Below, in pieces: positions 1 through 11,816 of a DNA stretch of 64,000 bases. The notes below the pieces were generated by a model. The model was not told the origin of the DNA. It did not search any database and saw only the letters and a program-made list of their open reading frames with translations. The translations under genes were made by a program, and so were the position numbers. The stretch is from the NCBI GenBank assembly GCA_963691705.1, contig OY829542.1, forward strand, positions 52,741,002-52,805,001. Direction: 5' to 3'. Origin of the DNA: Viola odorata (lineage: Eukaryota > Streptophyta > Magnoliopsida > Malpighiales > Violaceae). Every line of letters starts with the position of its first letter. Position 1 is the stretch's first letter.

Positions 1-1345
1 ATATCCACTTTTCTTATTTTTCTTAATATTTTATAAATGGGTTTTAAACTTATTTAGAATTAATTTAGAATTTTTTTCCCGCCTAAAATACTCCCTTCAA
101 ACTAATATTTAAAAAATGGGTCTTATGACGTGGCGGGATGGGATTGGTTTTCCAAATGGAAAATTTTGGAATTAATTTCATTTGGAGAAAAATATTATTG
201 TGCAACAGATTTTGGAAATATATCCAGTTTTGGAAAATTTTCAGAAAATCCCTGTAACATGTTCCAGAATGGAATTTTCAAAAAATTCTCCGTAATTAAA
301 AAACAATGAAAAAAAAACTACTACTATTGTTAATTCAATTTAATTGTCAACTCATTTAATTGATTTTTTAAAATTAAAAGTAAATTCATATTTATTAATT
401 TGCAAAATCAAAATGAGAAAAGTGACCGAACATTAGTTAGTTAAATCATAATTAATTAAACCATTGGTGCGCCACATACCATAAAATTTCTTATAAGACG
501 GTTGGTTATTGAATTTTACTCGTATGGTTTTAATTAGGAGTATTAGTTAGTTCAATATCAATTATAAAGTATTTTTATTACAATTTGTATCAATCTACAT
601 ATTAATCATCAAAATTACGAGGGTAGACATGTCTAAAATAACATTATTATTTTTAGATTAACAATATGAATTTATTGAACTAAAGTAATAAAAAAAAATT
701 GGAAAATGTTTTCCAAATGGAAATATTTCCGAAAATTTGGAAAATGTTTTCCAAATGGAAATATTTCCAAAAATACTACAAATTATTTAATATTAGGAGT
801 GAGTGAGTCCTATGTGTATCTATTAATTTTATTTTTTAAAATGAAAAATTATTAAATATATTCGTTACATATAAGTGTAACTTTAATATGAGCTCATTTA
901 ATTGATTTTTTAAAATTAAAATTGAATTCATATTTATTAATCTGCAAAATCAAAATGAGAAAAGTGACCGAACATTAGTTAGTTAAATCATAATTAATTA
1001 AGCCATTGGTGCGCCACGTGCCATGAAATTTCTTATAACACGGTTGGTTATTGAATTTTACTCGTATGATTTTAATTAGAAGTATCAGTTAGTTAAATAT
1101 CAATTATGAAGTATTTTTATTACAATTTGTATCAATCTACATATTAATTATCAAAATTACGAGGGTAGACATGTCTAAAATAACATATATATTTTGTTTA
1201 GATTAACAATATGAAGTTATTGAACTAAAGTAATAAAAAAAAAAAATTTAAAAATTTGAAAAATGTTTTCCAAATGGAAATATTTCCGAAGTGAAACAGA
1301 TTTTGGAAATAATTCCAGTTTTGGAAAATTTTCAGAAAATTCTCC
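1..1345. repeat. AT-rich DNA with a diverged direct duplication about 542 bp apart
   Basis: The block from about 351 to 740 recurs from about 893 to 1290, offset by 542 bp. Shared landmarks are GTGACCGAACATTAG, GGTGCGCCAC and GAGGGTAGACATGTC. A second motif, CAGATTTTGGAAATA followed by TCCAGTTTTGGAAAATTTTC, occurs at about 207 and again at about 1298. Copies differ by scattered substitutions and small indels. The right side ends in AACTAAACAGCACC followed by TTA, which could be a transposon end, but no matching left end is in the window. No gene is visible. Confidence 0.6.
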
Positions 1346-1755
1346 GTAACTAAACAGCACCTTAGTAACTTTTTTAACATAAATAGGAAAAGAGGAAGAA
1401 ATCTAACAAATTAGTGCTGCGTCAGATCTTGCAGTAGTTATGTTAAATTTGGGCCCATCTTAATGTGAAGACACGTGAAATTAGAGAGAGCTGGGCTGCC
1501 TTTGATCTATTGGGCTTCCAATAAATGGGCTGATATTGTAAAGTTGGGCCCATCTCAAAGTAAAGACACGTGAAGTTGGACAGAGCTGGGCTACCTTTCG
1601 TCTTGGGGTCGTTTTTATCTGGCATGTTTTGATTGAAGGGGGAGTAGGATTCAAACGTAGCTTTGTCATCGCCACAAACATAGAGAATAGTATAAGAAGT
1701 AATTAAATAAAACATTAAAGTATCATCAAACCATTTTCTTCTCGTATACGGTATA

Positions 1756-1883
1756 CTCCCTCCGGTCTCGATTAATTATTCAGATTGCTACTGTAACATT
1801 CAGTAAACTAAACACTAAAAAGTCAAATAAAGTGTACAGTAACATTCCGTACAAAGTGGACAATTAATCGAGACCGGAGGGAG
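1756..1883. mobile_element. Stowaway-type MITE, 128 bp
   Basis: The left end starts CTCCCTCCGGTCTCGATTAA and the right end is its reverse complement, TTAATCGAGACCGGAGGGAG. It is flanked on both sides by the dinucleotide TA (1754-1755 and 1884-1885). The termini and the TA target-site duplication are those of plant Stowaway (Tc1/mariner-derived) elements. It has no coding capacity. Confidence 0.9.
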
Positions 1884-1885
1884 TA

Positions 1886-3232
1886 TAAGTTTATCATTTG
1901 AGTTATTTTTATAAATTTCTATCCACTCAATCTTGCTACCAGCAACTAAACTGGGGGCAACCTAATCAGTCTTTAATCTAAACTACAAGTATTTTTAAAA
2001 CTATTATATCAATTATTTATATCCACACTAAATTAATCCAGAAAGAGTAAAGTGTTTGAAATGAAAAATTACCGCCATACATAAAAATCAAACTGACCAT
2101 TTATTAAATAAGAAATGAAAGCAACAAATAACTCACGAGTTGTAAGAAAAATAGTTGAAAAAGTGAGTTGTTTAGCAAATCATTTTTGTTTTTTTGGTAA
2201 TAGGAGTTTAGCAAGTCAAATACGGAGGAAGAACGTGCCTATTTTAACAAAACAAAATTCTCCAGGGGAACTAAAAAGCTCTCGAAAAATCCAGAATATT
2301 GTCAAATTATTTCACATTTTGAAAAATGTTTTACCAATTCAATTCAAAATTCTCAAAGTGATTATAAATATGAACATGTGTGGGTTTGGGAAACACAAAG
2401 AGATTAGACTTGAAAATATCATCATCATTTTTCTTTTTAAAGTTCGTGTGAATAAAAAGAGTAACACGTAAAAAATCATAATAAGTTCAATTTTATCGGA
2501 CCCTTTAGTCGACTAATCCATACAAACATAACTAATTCATACCTAAAAAGATTAAAAATATTATTAGTACTTCTCGAAAGAAATCGCTCTTATTGGCCAG
2601 TATTTTTTGTGCCCCTTAACAAAAAGAAAATATGCAAAAATAGCAACTAGCTAAAGTTACAAATAACCTCGGTTTTGCACCTAAGGTTAAAAATCATAAT
2701 TTTGTTTTTCTTTACACAGGCAGGTTTTTCAAAACTTACCAAAGTTTGACATTTTGAACGAGTTAACCACACCGTACAGAAGATTGCGGTCTTTTCATGT
2801 AAACTTTTTTAATCATTTTAACTTAATTTTTAAGTCTTATTGAACATGAGTATGCAGTTATATTAAAATTTATAAAGAAAAATTTCGTCACTTTTTAAAT
2901 TCTGTAGGGCACGAGTTTAAAATAATCGATATTCAATACAGTAATTGAATTATTGAATGATTTTGATAATAATAATTTTAAAAAAAAAATTGAAACATTT
3001 TCGTATTTTGAAGTTGCAAACCCACCAAACCCAAGTAAGAAGAATTCAATTTCAACTTCCAATAAACTATACTACTAGTAATTAGTAAAATCGTCTTCAG
3101 TGGAAGAAATAATTTAATCATTTTCATTTCTATCCAAGAAGCGTGATTGGTGGTAGGAAATATTCAAAATTTGGCGTCTTAATCCTCTTTTTCCAATTCT
3201 TCTTCTTATTCTGACACGTCCTCCCATTTAGT
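1886..3232. other. Intergenic AT-rich DNA, no gene recognised
   Basis: The stretch contains one 118-codon open frame (2115-2471, +) that is lysine/asparagine-rich with no motif I recognise, as expected by chance in AT-rich DNA. I see no splice-consistent coding exons, RNA gene or mobile-element termini. Confidence 0.5.
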
Positions 3233-3730
3233 GTCCTGGACATAGTTATCAGAACTGGACCGGACAGCGAACCGAAAATGAAAATTTGGTGGCTCAACCG
3301 GGTTGAACCAGATTCGACCGGATTGTAGTTGCTGGTCCGTCCGGAACTGTTCACACATTAAACCGGTAAATCTTAGACTATTAAACCGGATTAAACCGAA
3401 TTGAACCAGCTGGTTTTTTTACTGTAGCATTTTATAATATATCAAAATAAAGTATATCAAGTAGATCAAAAGTTGAAAATAAAAAAAAAACTATCTAACA
3501 TTCAAATGAAATGATATTCAAAGTTCAAACACACTTAAATATCCAAATTACAAAATAAAGAAATAATCCAACATTCAAATTAAATGATATTCAATTCGAA
3601 AATGTCTTCATAACAACGTCGTAGAGAAGAGAAGATGAAGAACTAGGTTTTTTTTGGGTAGGTAGGAATGAAATTGAATGAAGAACACGACGAAAAGAAG
3701 AAAAGAATTAATGAAGTGAAACGTTCACTA

Positions 3731-3880
3731 GGAGTGAGCGTTCAGATTTCGGATCAGATTTCGACGAGTTTGGATCGGATAAGTTCGAATTCAGATAATT
3801 TCGGAGGATCGAATTTTTTGTCAGCAGATCTGATTCCAATCCGATAAGTTCAGATTCGAATCGAATTGGTCGGATTTTTT
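3731..3880 (+). repeat. Truncated end of a TAGGGGTGAGC-type MITE
   Basis: The sequence AGGAGTGAGCGTTCAGATTT is a diverged copy of the left end of the element at 38542-39473 (AGGGGTGAGCGTTCGGATTT), and similarity runs on through repeats of TCGGATCGGAT. No matching right terminus is found inside the host hAT element, so this is a one-ended fragment nested within it. Confidence 0.55.
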
Positions 3881-4787
3881 AGATATTTTAGAAGTTTATA
3901 AACGTCCATTTAAGGGTAAGGGATAAAGGTTTTTTTGAGATCCTATCAACGTCATGTTTTAACCCAATTATATTAAAAAATTACTGAAAAAAAGACAAAA
4001 TTTAAAAAAGTAAGGATAGGTGAGTACTAATTAACAATACACAATGAAATTATATGTATAATTTATGGCAGTAAATTTTTTCATAGACAATTTATTTACT
4101 ATGAAAAAAGAAGAAGAATTTATTTACATGATATATGATTCCTTATTACCATAATACGATTTAAGTATTTTCTGTTTTTTATAAAATAAAAATTTAGTAT
4201 TTCTATTTGTTTGAAAATATAGAAATTAAAATAAATTTTGATATTAGAAATGTATTTTATATATATATAAATTTTGTTTATTATTGTTTTTTTTTCAAAA
4301 TAGCAAAATCATGTACCAACTAACAACTAACAAGTGATGGGCTGAATTTTTAAAAAAAAAACAAGTGATGGGCTGAATAAAGCCTAGCCCAATCATAACC
4401 AAAGACATCTTTTCCTTCCTTTCATTTTTCCTTTCCCGACATCTTTTTCTTTTACTTTTCTTCCTCTCTTTTTCTTTTACTTTTCTTTCCTTCTCTCACC
4501 ATTTTCTCTCTATTTTCTTTTCTCATTCAAAGCCATCTCTTATTCTATTTCTTTCCTGCTCTATTTTTTTCTTTCCTTTCACTGCTTTTCCTTCCCTTAT
4601 TTTTCTGTGGAGGTGGTGAGATGGTGATGGGTGTGTGACAGTGATGATGTGGGGGTGGTGGGTGGATCGTGGCGGTTGGTGCAGTGGTTGTGTTGATGTG
4701 GTGATTCGGGTTGTTGGATGGTTGTAGTCGGAGGTTGTGATGGGTGGATCATGGCTGATCGGCGAGGGAGATGAGTTTGGTGGTTGG

Positions 4788-4862
4788 GATGGGTTTGATC
4801 TGGTGTGATGGGTTTGATCCGGTTTGATCTGGTGTGATGGGTTTGATCTGGTGTGATGGGAG
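4788..4862. repeat. Minisatellite of GGTTTGATCTGGTGTGAT units
   Basis: About four imperfect head-to-tail copies of an 18-20 bp unit lie inside the hAT-like element. The minus-strand reading through it is a low-complexity HTRSNPS-type repeat and is not a gene. Confidence 0.6.
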
Positions 4863-6254
4863 ATGAATTTGGTTTGGGTTTGCCTAAACGGCGTCGTTTG
4901 GGCATGGGGTTTTGAGAAGTCATCAAACCGGACAGTTTGGCAGAAAACCGACCGGTTCGCTGGTTGATAAAAAACCAGCCGGTTTGTCCGGTCCAACCCG
5001 GGTCAGAGGCACATCCGGTCGGAAAGATGAATCGGACCGGAAACCTGAAAATGGCCGGTTGAACCGGACGGACCGGCCGGTCCGGTTCTGATAACTATGG
5101 TCCTGGATAACACAAGACAAGTACTAAACATATTCAATCAGTAAAATTTGAGTAGATCATGATCTACCTACATCATGATGTAGGATGATAACACGTGTCC
5201 AAAAGTGTCAAGAATAGTGGTATTTGTCGCACCCCTTTTTTCGTTGAAAACGAGTTTAAGGTTTGGGATGGATGCTAAGCATAAATGGATGCCTCGTATA
5301 ATGCAATGAAGTCTCCACCCTATTTTCTAAGGTTTAGGGAACCTAATGTCATGGCATAAAATAAAAAAAACTAAGGCACAATTGGTCTAAACCAAAGAAC
5401 GAAGGTTCGAGGTCGTATTATGGACTTGGGAAGGTGTTAGGCACCCAAGTCACATCCTTAAAAAGGTTACCGATAGAAAGGTGTTGGAAAATAATTTTGA
5501 TATACAAAGATTTGTTTAATGATCGAAGCATGTCAACCAATTCTTCCCATGAACTCAAGTCACTTTCTAATCATTTACATAGGCCAATGATTGAATCGTG
5601 TCAACAGAGTCCGCTTACCAAATTGGGACACTTTCCGATTATTTAAACATTTTTTACGTGATTTGGCCGTCAAAGGTGACGTTACATCTTAGCATTTTCG
5701 TAGGGACATGTTATTTCCGATCGGGACACGAAGGACGGGGTTACCGTTTGTTCGTTATGCTAGAGCGGACGTTCCCCCCTTTATATCATTGGGCCATGCA
5801 TGATTAATTAATTAATTACTAAGTGATCCTAACATGGATAATACTAACATCGTACGTTTTCGTGAATGCAAATAACTGTGTGGAATTTGAAGCCACCATG
5901 CTCACATATCAATATATATATAGCAATTAATTTCATGGTATAAAGCAAGTGATCTAAACATGTAAGCATGTGAGTTTATTTTATCATGCATACGATTATA
6001 AGCTTTTTGGTATTTTTAAATGACATGTGTATGAATAATATTTGCAAAAAGACATTGAATAAATAAAAAGAGACTTAGAGAGCTTACTTGCGTTGCGTGC
6101 TCTTGATCTTCCTTGCAAGTTAAGAGTGTTAGTAATGCTTTCGAAAATGATAAGTAATAAAGAGCGCATGCAAGCCTTCATTTAAGTTGACGAAAAATAA
6201 ATAAACACGATAAATAAGTAGCAATTTGTTTCATATGAGTACATATATAATTAA

Positions 6255-6470
6255 AACATGGCATAATCATTATTATCATACAAATTTTGATTAAACAAAA
6301 CATGGCATAATTATTATTATCATACAAACTTAACTAACATGGCGTAATTATTATTATCATATAAATTTAATTAACATGGCATAATTATTATTATCATACA
6401 AATTTTGATTAACATGGCATAATCATTATTATCATACAAATTTTGATTAAACAAAACATGGCATAACACA
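6255..6470. repeat. Minisatellite inside the solo LTR (about 40-bp ACATGGCATAATTATTATTA units)
   Basis: About five imperfect units each begin ACATGGCATAAT and end in CATACAAATTT plus GATTAA. The equivalent segment in the other LTR (58118-58400) has a different unit number and order, so copy number varies between family members. Confidence 0.7.
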
Positions 6471-7250
6471 TCATTTAAATCATGCCAACTTTCATGTAAT
6501 TAAAATACAAAAATAAAACATGTAAACATTTTATTCATTTTATCACAAAAGCATATAATCATTTTTCATCATTTTAATCGCGAAAATAAACATATGAACA
6601 TTTTTTAACATCATTTAAGCATAAAAATAAGCATACGAATATTTATACGATTTTTTACGAAAACATTAATGGATCGGGCCCCACGTTGGAAATTTGAGCA
6701 TTAAAAAATGGGTTTGGCCAAAGCCAAGCCCAAATTTTAATTTAACACATAAAATGGGCCAAAGCCCATCACCTTTTGTCTTACCATTCCCGCCCTTACC
6801 CTTCTTCTTCCTTCCTCCTTCTTTTCCCAGCCGGCCACCATGGCCAAACATCCAAATTTTAATCTTTCACCATTCTTACCCAAAATGGTTGCAATAATTA
6901 CACTACTAAAGCATTAAATCATGGCAACAAAAACAACAAAAAATCAAGTCCAAAACAGCGTCAATTTTACATGGAAAAAGCAAGCTAGTTAATATGCATA
7001 TATGTCCATTAATTACTCAAAGCATCATGCATTCAAATTGGAGCAAGGGAAGCATACATAGCATGAAAACTAAGCATATTATGCAAGTTCTTACAGTTTA
7101 TTCATGCATTATAATGAAAAACGAAAATTAAAGAAGCTAGAGAGAGAGAGGTAGCTTACCTTTCCGGGAGAGCAATTGGCCAAGAAGGTAGTGCAAGAAG
7201 TAGAGATTAAGAGGAGGATTTGGTGCCCTTTTCTTGTTGATAGAAGCAAG

Positions 7251-7260
7251 CTATTTATAG
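7251..7260 (-). promoter_or_regulatory. TATA box of the solo LTR
   Basis: CTATAAATAG on the minus strand is a near-consensus plant TATA box. It points away from the downstream kinase gene and supports the minus orientation of the LTR. The homologous site in the other LTR (about 59170-59180) is altered. Confidence 0.55.
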
Positions 7261-8359
7261 GAAAAATATCAAGGTGGAGTCGGTTGGTTGCTTGGCCGAG
7301 AATCGCCGGGAAGAAAATATCTTGGGTGATGATGATGCTCTAGGGCGGAATAGTGAGCTAGCTAGGGTTTTTTGTGGCCAAGAATGATCATAGGGGGCTT
7401 GGTGATGATCCAATTGAGGTGGAACCGAGCTGGAGGATAAGATTGCATTGATTGTGCATTAATGTGGTATTTATCCTATTTTTTGGATACGAACGGGATA
7501 TTTTTGTACGAGCGAAATCGCTCGAAAATGAAAATAAATCCGAGCCGAGGGTACAACTATGTGTAGAAAAATAAGGCAAGAAAACTAATATACAGTGAAG
7601 AAATGCGAAAGTTGATTTAACGTATTTATTTTCTCTTTCGGAAGTGTCAAAATGTTCGCGCGCAAAATAAATGTCTTTACGATGAAAATTGAACGAAACT
7701 GAACGCGGTGGCGTGAAAGAGAAAATTAGCACGTCATTATCAAACAAAGAAATAGTGCGTTCGACCCTCGGTCCCGGGAAACTTACTCGGGATCGAAAGA
7801 AGTTCGCGTAAAGACAGTTAAAAATACGAGAAAGTAAAAAGACACGAGATGACACGGAATATTAAACAAACTAGTCTAGGACCAAGAATCGGCAGGAATT
7901 TGACCTAGACGAGTTATTAAATGCGGTAAACATAAAAATATGTACATACGTCGACGAAAACCGAAAAATACAGTTTTAGTCGAAAATACGAGAAAAATAC
8001 GAAAAATTTAAAAGACATGAAATGACATGAAACATTAAAACAAACAGTCCTTGATCAAAAATCGATTGAAATTTGACGTAAACGGGCTATTAATGAAAAA
8101 AAATGAATAAGTTGCGACGTAAGTCAAAATTCGGGTAGCTACAGTATTCTAGCACTATTTAGGGCACGTGTCATCATCCTAGATCATGATGTAGGTAGAT
8201 CATGATCTACCCAATTTTTTCCCCATATTCAAGTATCCAATCAGGAAAAGGTTGAAATAACTATCCAAGTCCAAAGACCTGAAACAACTATAATATGGTC
8301 CAAAATCTACCAGCAAATTTCTATCCGCAGACACTAAATTTACAACAACAAAACCAACA

Positions 8360-10744
8360 ATGGTTTTTTTCCCTATTCCTTTTCTTTTCCTCTTCCTCTC
8401 TCTTCAACCCAACTTGTCCTCAGCAAATGTAACTCTGAGTTCATCCTTAACCACCAACGATAACTCTTTCTGGCCTTCACCGTCAGGCGACTTCGTGTTC
8501 GGATTACGCAAGCTGAACAACTCAAACCTGTTCCTTCTAGCCATTTGGTTCAACAAAATTCCTGACAGAACTATAGTCTGGAATGCAAACGGCAACAACC
8601 CGGCCCCAGCAGGATCAAAAGTTGAGCTCACTGCAAGTAACATTGTCCTGACAGACCCGAATGGCCTGGTGATATGGGATGCACAACCTGCCTCAGCAGT
8701 ATCCTATGGCGCGATGCTCGATTCGGGGAATTTTGTGCTTGCAGGTAATGATTCTTCTACCTATATTTGGCAGAGTTTTAAGAATCCTACAGACACAATC
8801 TTGCCTACCCAAATCTTGGATTTGGGGAGCAAGTTGATTTCTAGAGTGACAGAATTCAACTACTCTAAAGGAAGATTTGGGCTTAGCTTCACTAATGGAA
8901 GTCTCCAGCTCAACCCTATTGCTTGGCCGAGCGATTTTCAGTATGATTTTTACTATAACAGTAGAACTTACAACACCAATCCTTCCGAATCCGGCTATCA
9001 GCTGGTTTTCAATGAGTCTGCAAATATTTACATAGTCAAAATGAATGGAGGAATTTCTCAAATCCCAAGTTGGGATCCTATTAATTACACACAAGATTCG
9101 TATTATCGAGCAACATTAGATTTTGATGGAGTTTTCACACAATATTCTCATCAGAAGAACTCCTCTACGAATCAAGGTTGGTGGCCGATTCAGTCCATTC
9201 CTAGAGACATTTGTACAGCTATTATGCAAGATATCGGTAGTGGCCCTTGTGGGATTAATAGCTACTGCACAATTCAAGAAAACAGGAAACCAATTTGCGA
9301 TTGTCCACCTGGGTATGTGTTGGTGGATCCAAACAACAGACATGGTGGATGTAAACCTACTTTTTTGCACGAGTGTGGAGTAGATGATGCATCGAGAGAT
9401 GCGGAGGAGTTGTTTGAGATTCGAGAGTTTGACGGTGTAGATTGGCCTTTGAATGATTATGAGAGGTTAGTGCCTTATAATCAGAGTGAATGTGAGAAAT
9501 CTTGCTTGCATGATTGCTCATGTGCAGTTGCTATTTTCGAGGGCTGACAGTGTTGGAAGAAGAGATTGCCACTGTCCAATGGAAGATTCAGAATGACAGG
9601 ATTTTCTAGAGTTCTGTTCAAAGCAAGGAAAGGAGCTCCTCCACCAGATTCTCCTGATGTCAGGAATGAGAAAGATAAACCTGTTTTGTTGGGAGTTCTA
9701 TTGGGAAGTTCTGCATTTGGAAATGTTGTTTTGCTTTCTCTTACTTGCCTATTTATGTTCAGGAAGAAACAGAGGAAAGCAGAGAAGGATGTCACTGAAT
9801 CGAGCAGTTTCGAAACGAATCTGCGTTTCTTCACTTATATGGAACTTGTAAAGGCAACAGATGGTTTCAGAGAAGAACTCGGCAGAGGATCATTTGGCAT
9901 TGTGTACAGAGGAGTCCTTAAGTCTGATCCTGAAATTCTCATCGCGGTCAAGAAACTAGACAAGTCAGCGCATGAAACCAAGAAAGAATTCAGGACTGAA
10001 GTGAACGCAATTGGGAAGACTCATCACAAGAATCTAGTCCGGTTGCTAGGCTACTGCGACGAAGGATCCAATCGCCTTCTAGTATACGAATACATGAGCT
10101 ACGGTACTCTTGCAAATTTCTTATTCTCACTTCCAAGACCGAATTGGCAGCAAAGAGTCAAGGTTGCATTAGGCATTGCAAGAGGGCTTCTGTATCTCCA
10201 CGAAGAATGCGACGTCCCCATCATACATTGCGACATAAAGCCTCAAAACATCCTGCTAGACAGCAACCTCTCCGCGAGGATATCTGATTTCGGGTTAGCG
10301 AAACTGTTGCTGTCTGAACAAACCAAGACTCACACAATGATCAGAGGGACAAGAGGGTACGTCGCGCCCGAATGGTTCAAGAACGTGCCGATTACTGCTA
10401 AGGTAGACGTGTACAGCTTTGGTGTGATGCTGTTAGAGATCATTTCATGCAGGAAGAGTGTGGTTATGGAAGCTGAAGAGGACGAAAGAGCGATCCTGAC
10501 AGATTGGGCTTATGATTGCTATGTTGAAGGGAGGATTGATCTTTTGGTGGGTGGTGGCGATGATGAGATGGCATTGGAAGATAAAGAGAGATTAGAAAAA
10601 TGGGTGGCGATAGCTATGTGGTGGATTCAAGAAGATCCTTCAAGAAGGCCTACAATGAAGTTGGTGGTGGAAATGTTAGAAGGGTTTTATCAAGTTCCTT
10701 CCCTTCAGCCTTCAGTTTCTCAGATCGAAACTTTTGGGAGTTAA
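8360..10744 (+). pseudogene. G-type lectin receptor-like kinase, intact except for one in-frame TGA
   Basis: A plasma-membrane receptor kinase of the RLK1/LECRK group, encoded in a single exon of 794 sense-frame codons. It has a hydrophobic signal peptide (1 to about 22) and a B-lectin (mannose-binding-like) domain (about 25-150). A cysteine-rich EGF-like segment (about 285-335) and a PAN-like segment (about 339-410) follow. A membrane helix lies at about 441-467. The Ser/Thr kinase has glycine loop GRGSFG (508-513), catalytic Lys at about 531 (AVKK), HCDIKPQN (623-630), DFG (643-645) and GTRGYVAPEW. HCD instead of HRD makes it a non-RD kinase. Codon 396 (9545-9547) is TGA, inside the PAN-like region just before CWKKRLPLSNGRF, and the same frame continues intact to 10744. 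Translation would stop before the membrane helix and release an ectodomain. It may be a recent pseudogene, a null allele or a base error. The start ATG gives the signal peptide directly. The proximal promoter is short, with the split MITE and LTR ending 140 bp upstream. Confidence 0.88.
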
Positions 10745-11659
10745 ACTTCCTAACCAGAGTCTGCTCTAAGGTCTTGCAGTGCGAGTCATGCACTCGATAT
10801 ATGCAAAATTGGAATAATTAATTGCACTATTTTCGTTCAGAGGAAGTAGGTAACTGGATTATTAGCTTTTTAAGTTTGGAGAATTTATTAACATATAAAG
10901 CATTTTTCTAAGTTATAAATAGAAATACACATCAAATTACAAATTTAGAGCAGAAAGTTGAGATTAGTCTTGGATTAAATTAGTGATAATAAAATAAATG
11001 CATGTACTTAAACTGAGAACTAAGCCCCTTCTGTTTTCAGGTTGATTTTTTCTTTTTCTTTCTCCGACCAAAAAAGAAAGATTTCTTCTTCTTTCTTTTT
11101 TTATAAGATTGATTTCTTTTTCTTTTTACATCAAAAATTTACCGGCCAAAACTATTTTTGACAAAAATTATGGTGGAAAAAATTGAAGTTTAATTCCTAC
11201 ATGTGAAATAGGAGTGTTTTTGTTTTAAGAATGATAAAATTGTCATCAATATAACACAATAGATTACCGGGAAGAGTCGGCCTTAAAAACTTCGAAAACG
11301 ACTTGTAATTTTTCTAGAATTTACCTTTTTAGAGGTCGGTTCTAAACTTTTTTTCAACGCATTTCTTATGTAATGGTTTTAATTAAAATTCCAAATTTAG
11401 GGGGGAACATAGTCTTAGTAGAGGTTCACATTTGAATCGTCCGTCCATAATTTTTTTTTTTATAAAATTAGTATTTATTTCATGAATAAAAAAAATCAGT
11501 AATTTATTTTATAAAAATAAAAAAAAGCACTGGGTACTGGGTTTATTTTTTCAGTCTCTCTTTTCAATTTGTACTTTTAAAACCTTTTGCTAGCGAAAAG
11601 AAAAAACCCGTTTCCAGCTTGTGATGCACCAGGCCCACGTTAGTAAACCCAGCAGTTAC
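10745..11659. other. Intergenic: kinase 3' flank and CSN7 5' flank
   Basis: AT-rich with pyrimidine tracts. I see no coding exons or transposon termini. It should contain the kinase 3' untranslated region and the CSN7 upstream region. Confidence 0.5.
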
Positions 11660-11666
11660 TATAAAA
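11660..11666 (+). promoter_or_regulatory. Candidate TATA box of CSN7
   Basis: TATAAAA lies 151 bp before the CSN7 start codon and is followed by a CT-rich leader (CTCTTCTTCTTCTTCTT), as in many plant promoters. The position is plausible but nothing else confirms it. Confidence 0.35.
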
Positions 11667-11816
11667 TCCAAATCCCTACATATATGTATATACTCCTTAT
11701 TTACCCATGATAAGCCATAACCCCTCTTCTTCTTCTTCTTTTCCCTCTGCAACTAAAACCCTTTTCGCCACTGAAATCGTCTTTCAATTTTGAATCATCA
11801 AGGAAAAACAAGAATA

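Larger units (their letters stand above)
3241..5099. mobile_element. Non-autonomous hAT-like DNA transposon, 1.86 kb
   Basis: Left terminus CATAGTTATCAGAACTGGAC and right terminus (reverse strand) CATAGTTATCAGAACCGGAC are inverted repeats. They are flanked by a perfect 8-bp direct repeat, GTCCTGGA, at 3233-3240 and 5100-5107. An 8-bp duplication with short inverted termini is typical of the hAT superfamily. Subterminal regions (about 3245-3410 and 4920-5090) are dense in CCGG/ACCGG motifs, a common arrangement for hAT transposase binding, though binding here is inferred. The interior has no transposase. It holds a truncated copy of another element (3731-3880), a CT-rich tract (4400-4600) and a short minisatellite. 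Confidence 0.85.
5225..8143 (-). mobile_element. Solo LTR, 2.9 kb, Tat/Ogre-like Ty3/gypsy family
   Basis: On the plus strand the unit starts TGTCGCACCCC and ends GGTAGCTACA. It is flanked by a perfect 5-bp duplication, GTATT, at 5220-5224 and 8144-8148. The same 2.9 kb unit recurs at 57090-60078, where a polypurine tract and a gag frame show that the element reads on the minus strand. Here CTATAAATAG on the minus strand (7251-7260) is a good TATA box. About 80-110 bp downstream, GGAAAGGTAAGC (around 7160) looks like a splice donor. Great length, TG...CA ends and a single pair of duplications indicate a solo LTR left by recombination between two LTRs. The 155-codon frame at 7388-7855 has no recognisable product. 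Confidence 0.85.
5144..8219. mobile_element. Palindromic MITE split by the solo LTR
   Basis: The left part (about 5144-5224) contains GTAGATCATGATCTACCTAC and then ACACGTG. The right part (8149 to about 8219) is the reverse complement of nearly the same sequence. With the LTR and one copy of its duplication removed, the two arms give a roughly 150-bp element with inverted repeats of about 60 bp. I could not define its own target-site duplication, so the outer boundaries are approximate to a few bases. Confidence 0.7.

Noticed and set aside
2115..2471. 118-codon plus-strand ORF
   Set aside because: Lys/Asn-rich, no motif or neighbour support, in AT-rich DNA where such frames occur by chance.
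4523..5120. His/Pro/Thr-rich minus-strand ORFs
   Set aside because: They are products of a minisatellite and GGTGG-rich sequence inside the hAT-like element.
7388..7855. 155-codon minus-strand ORF
   Set aside because: It lies inside the solo LTR, is only partly preserved in the sister LTR (59172-59507 differs), and has no recognisable product.
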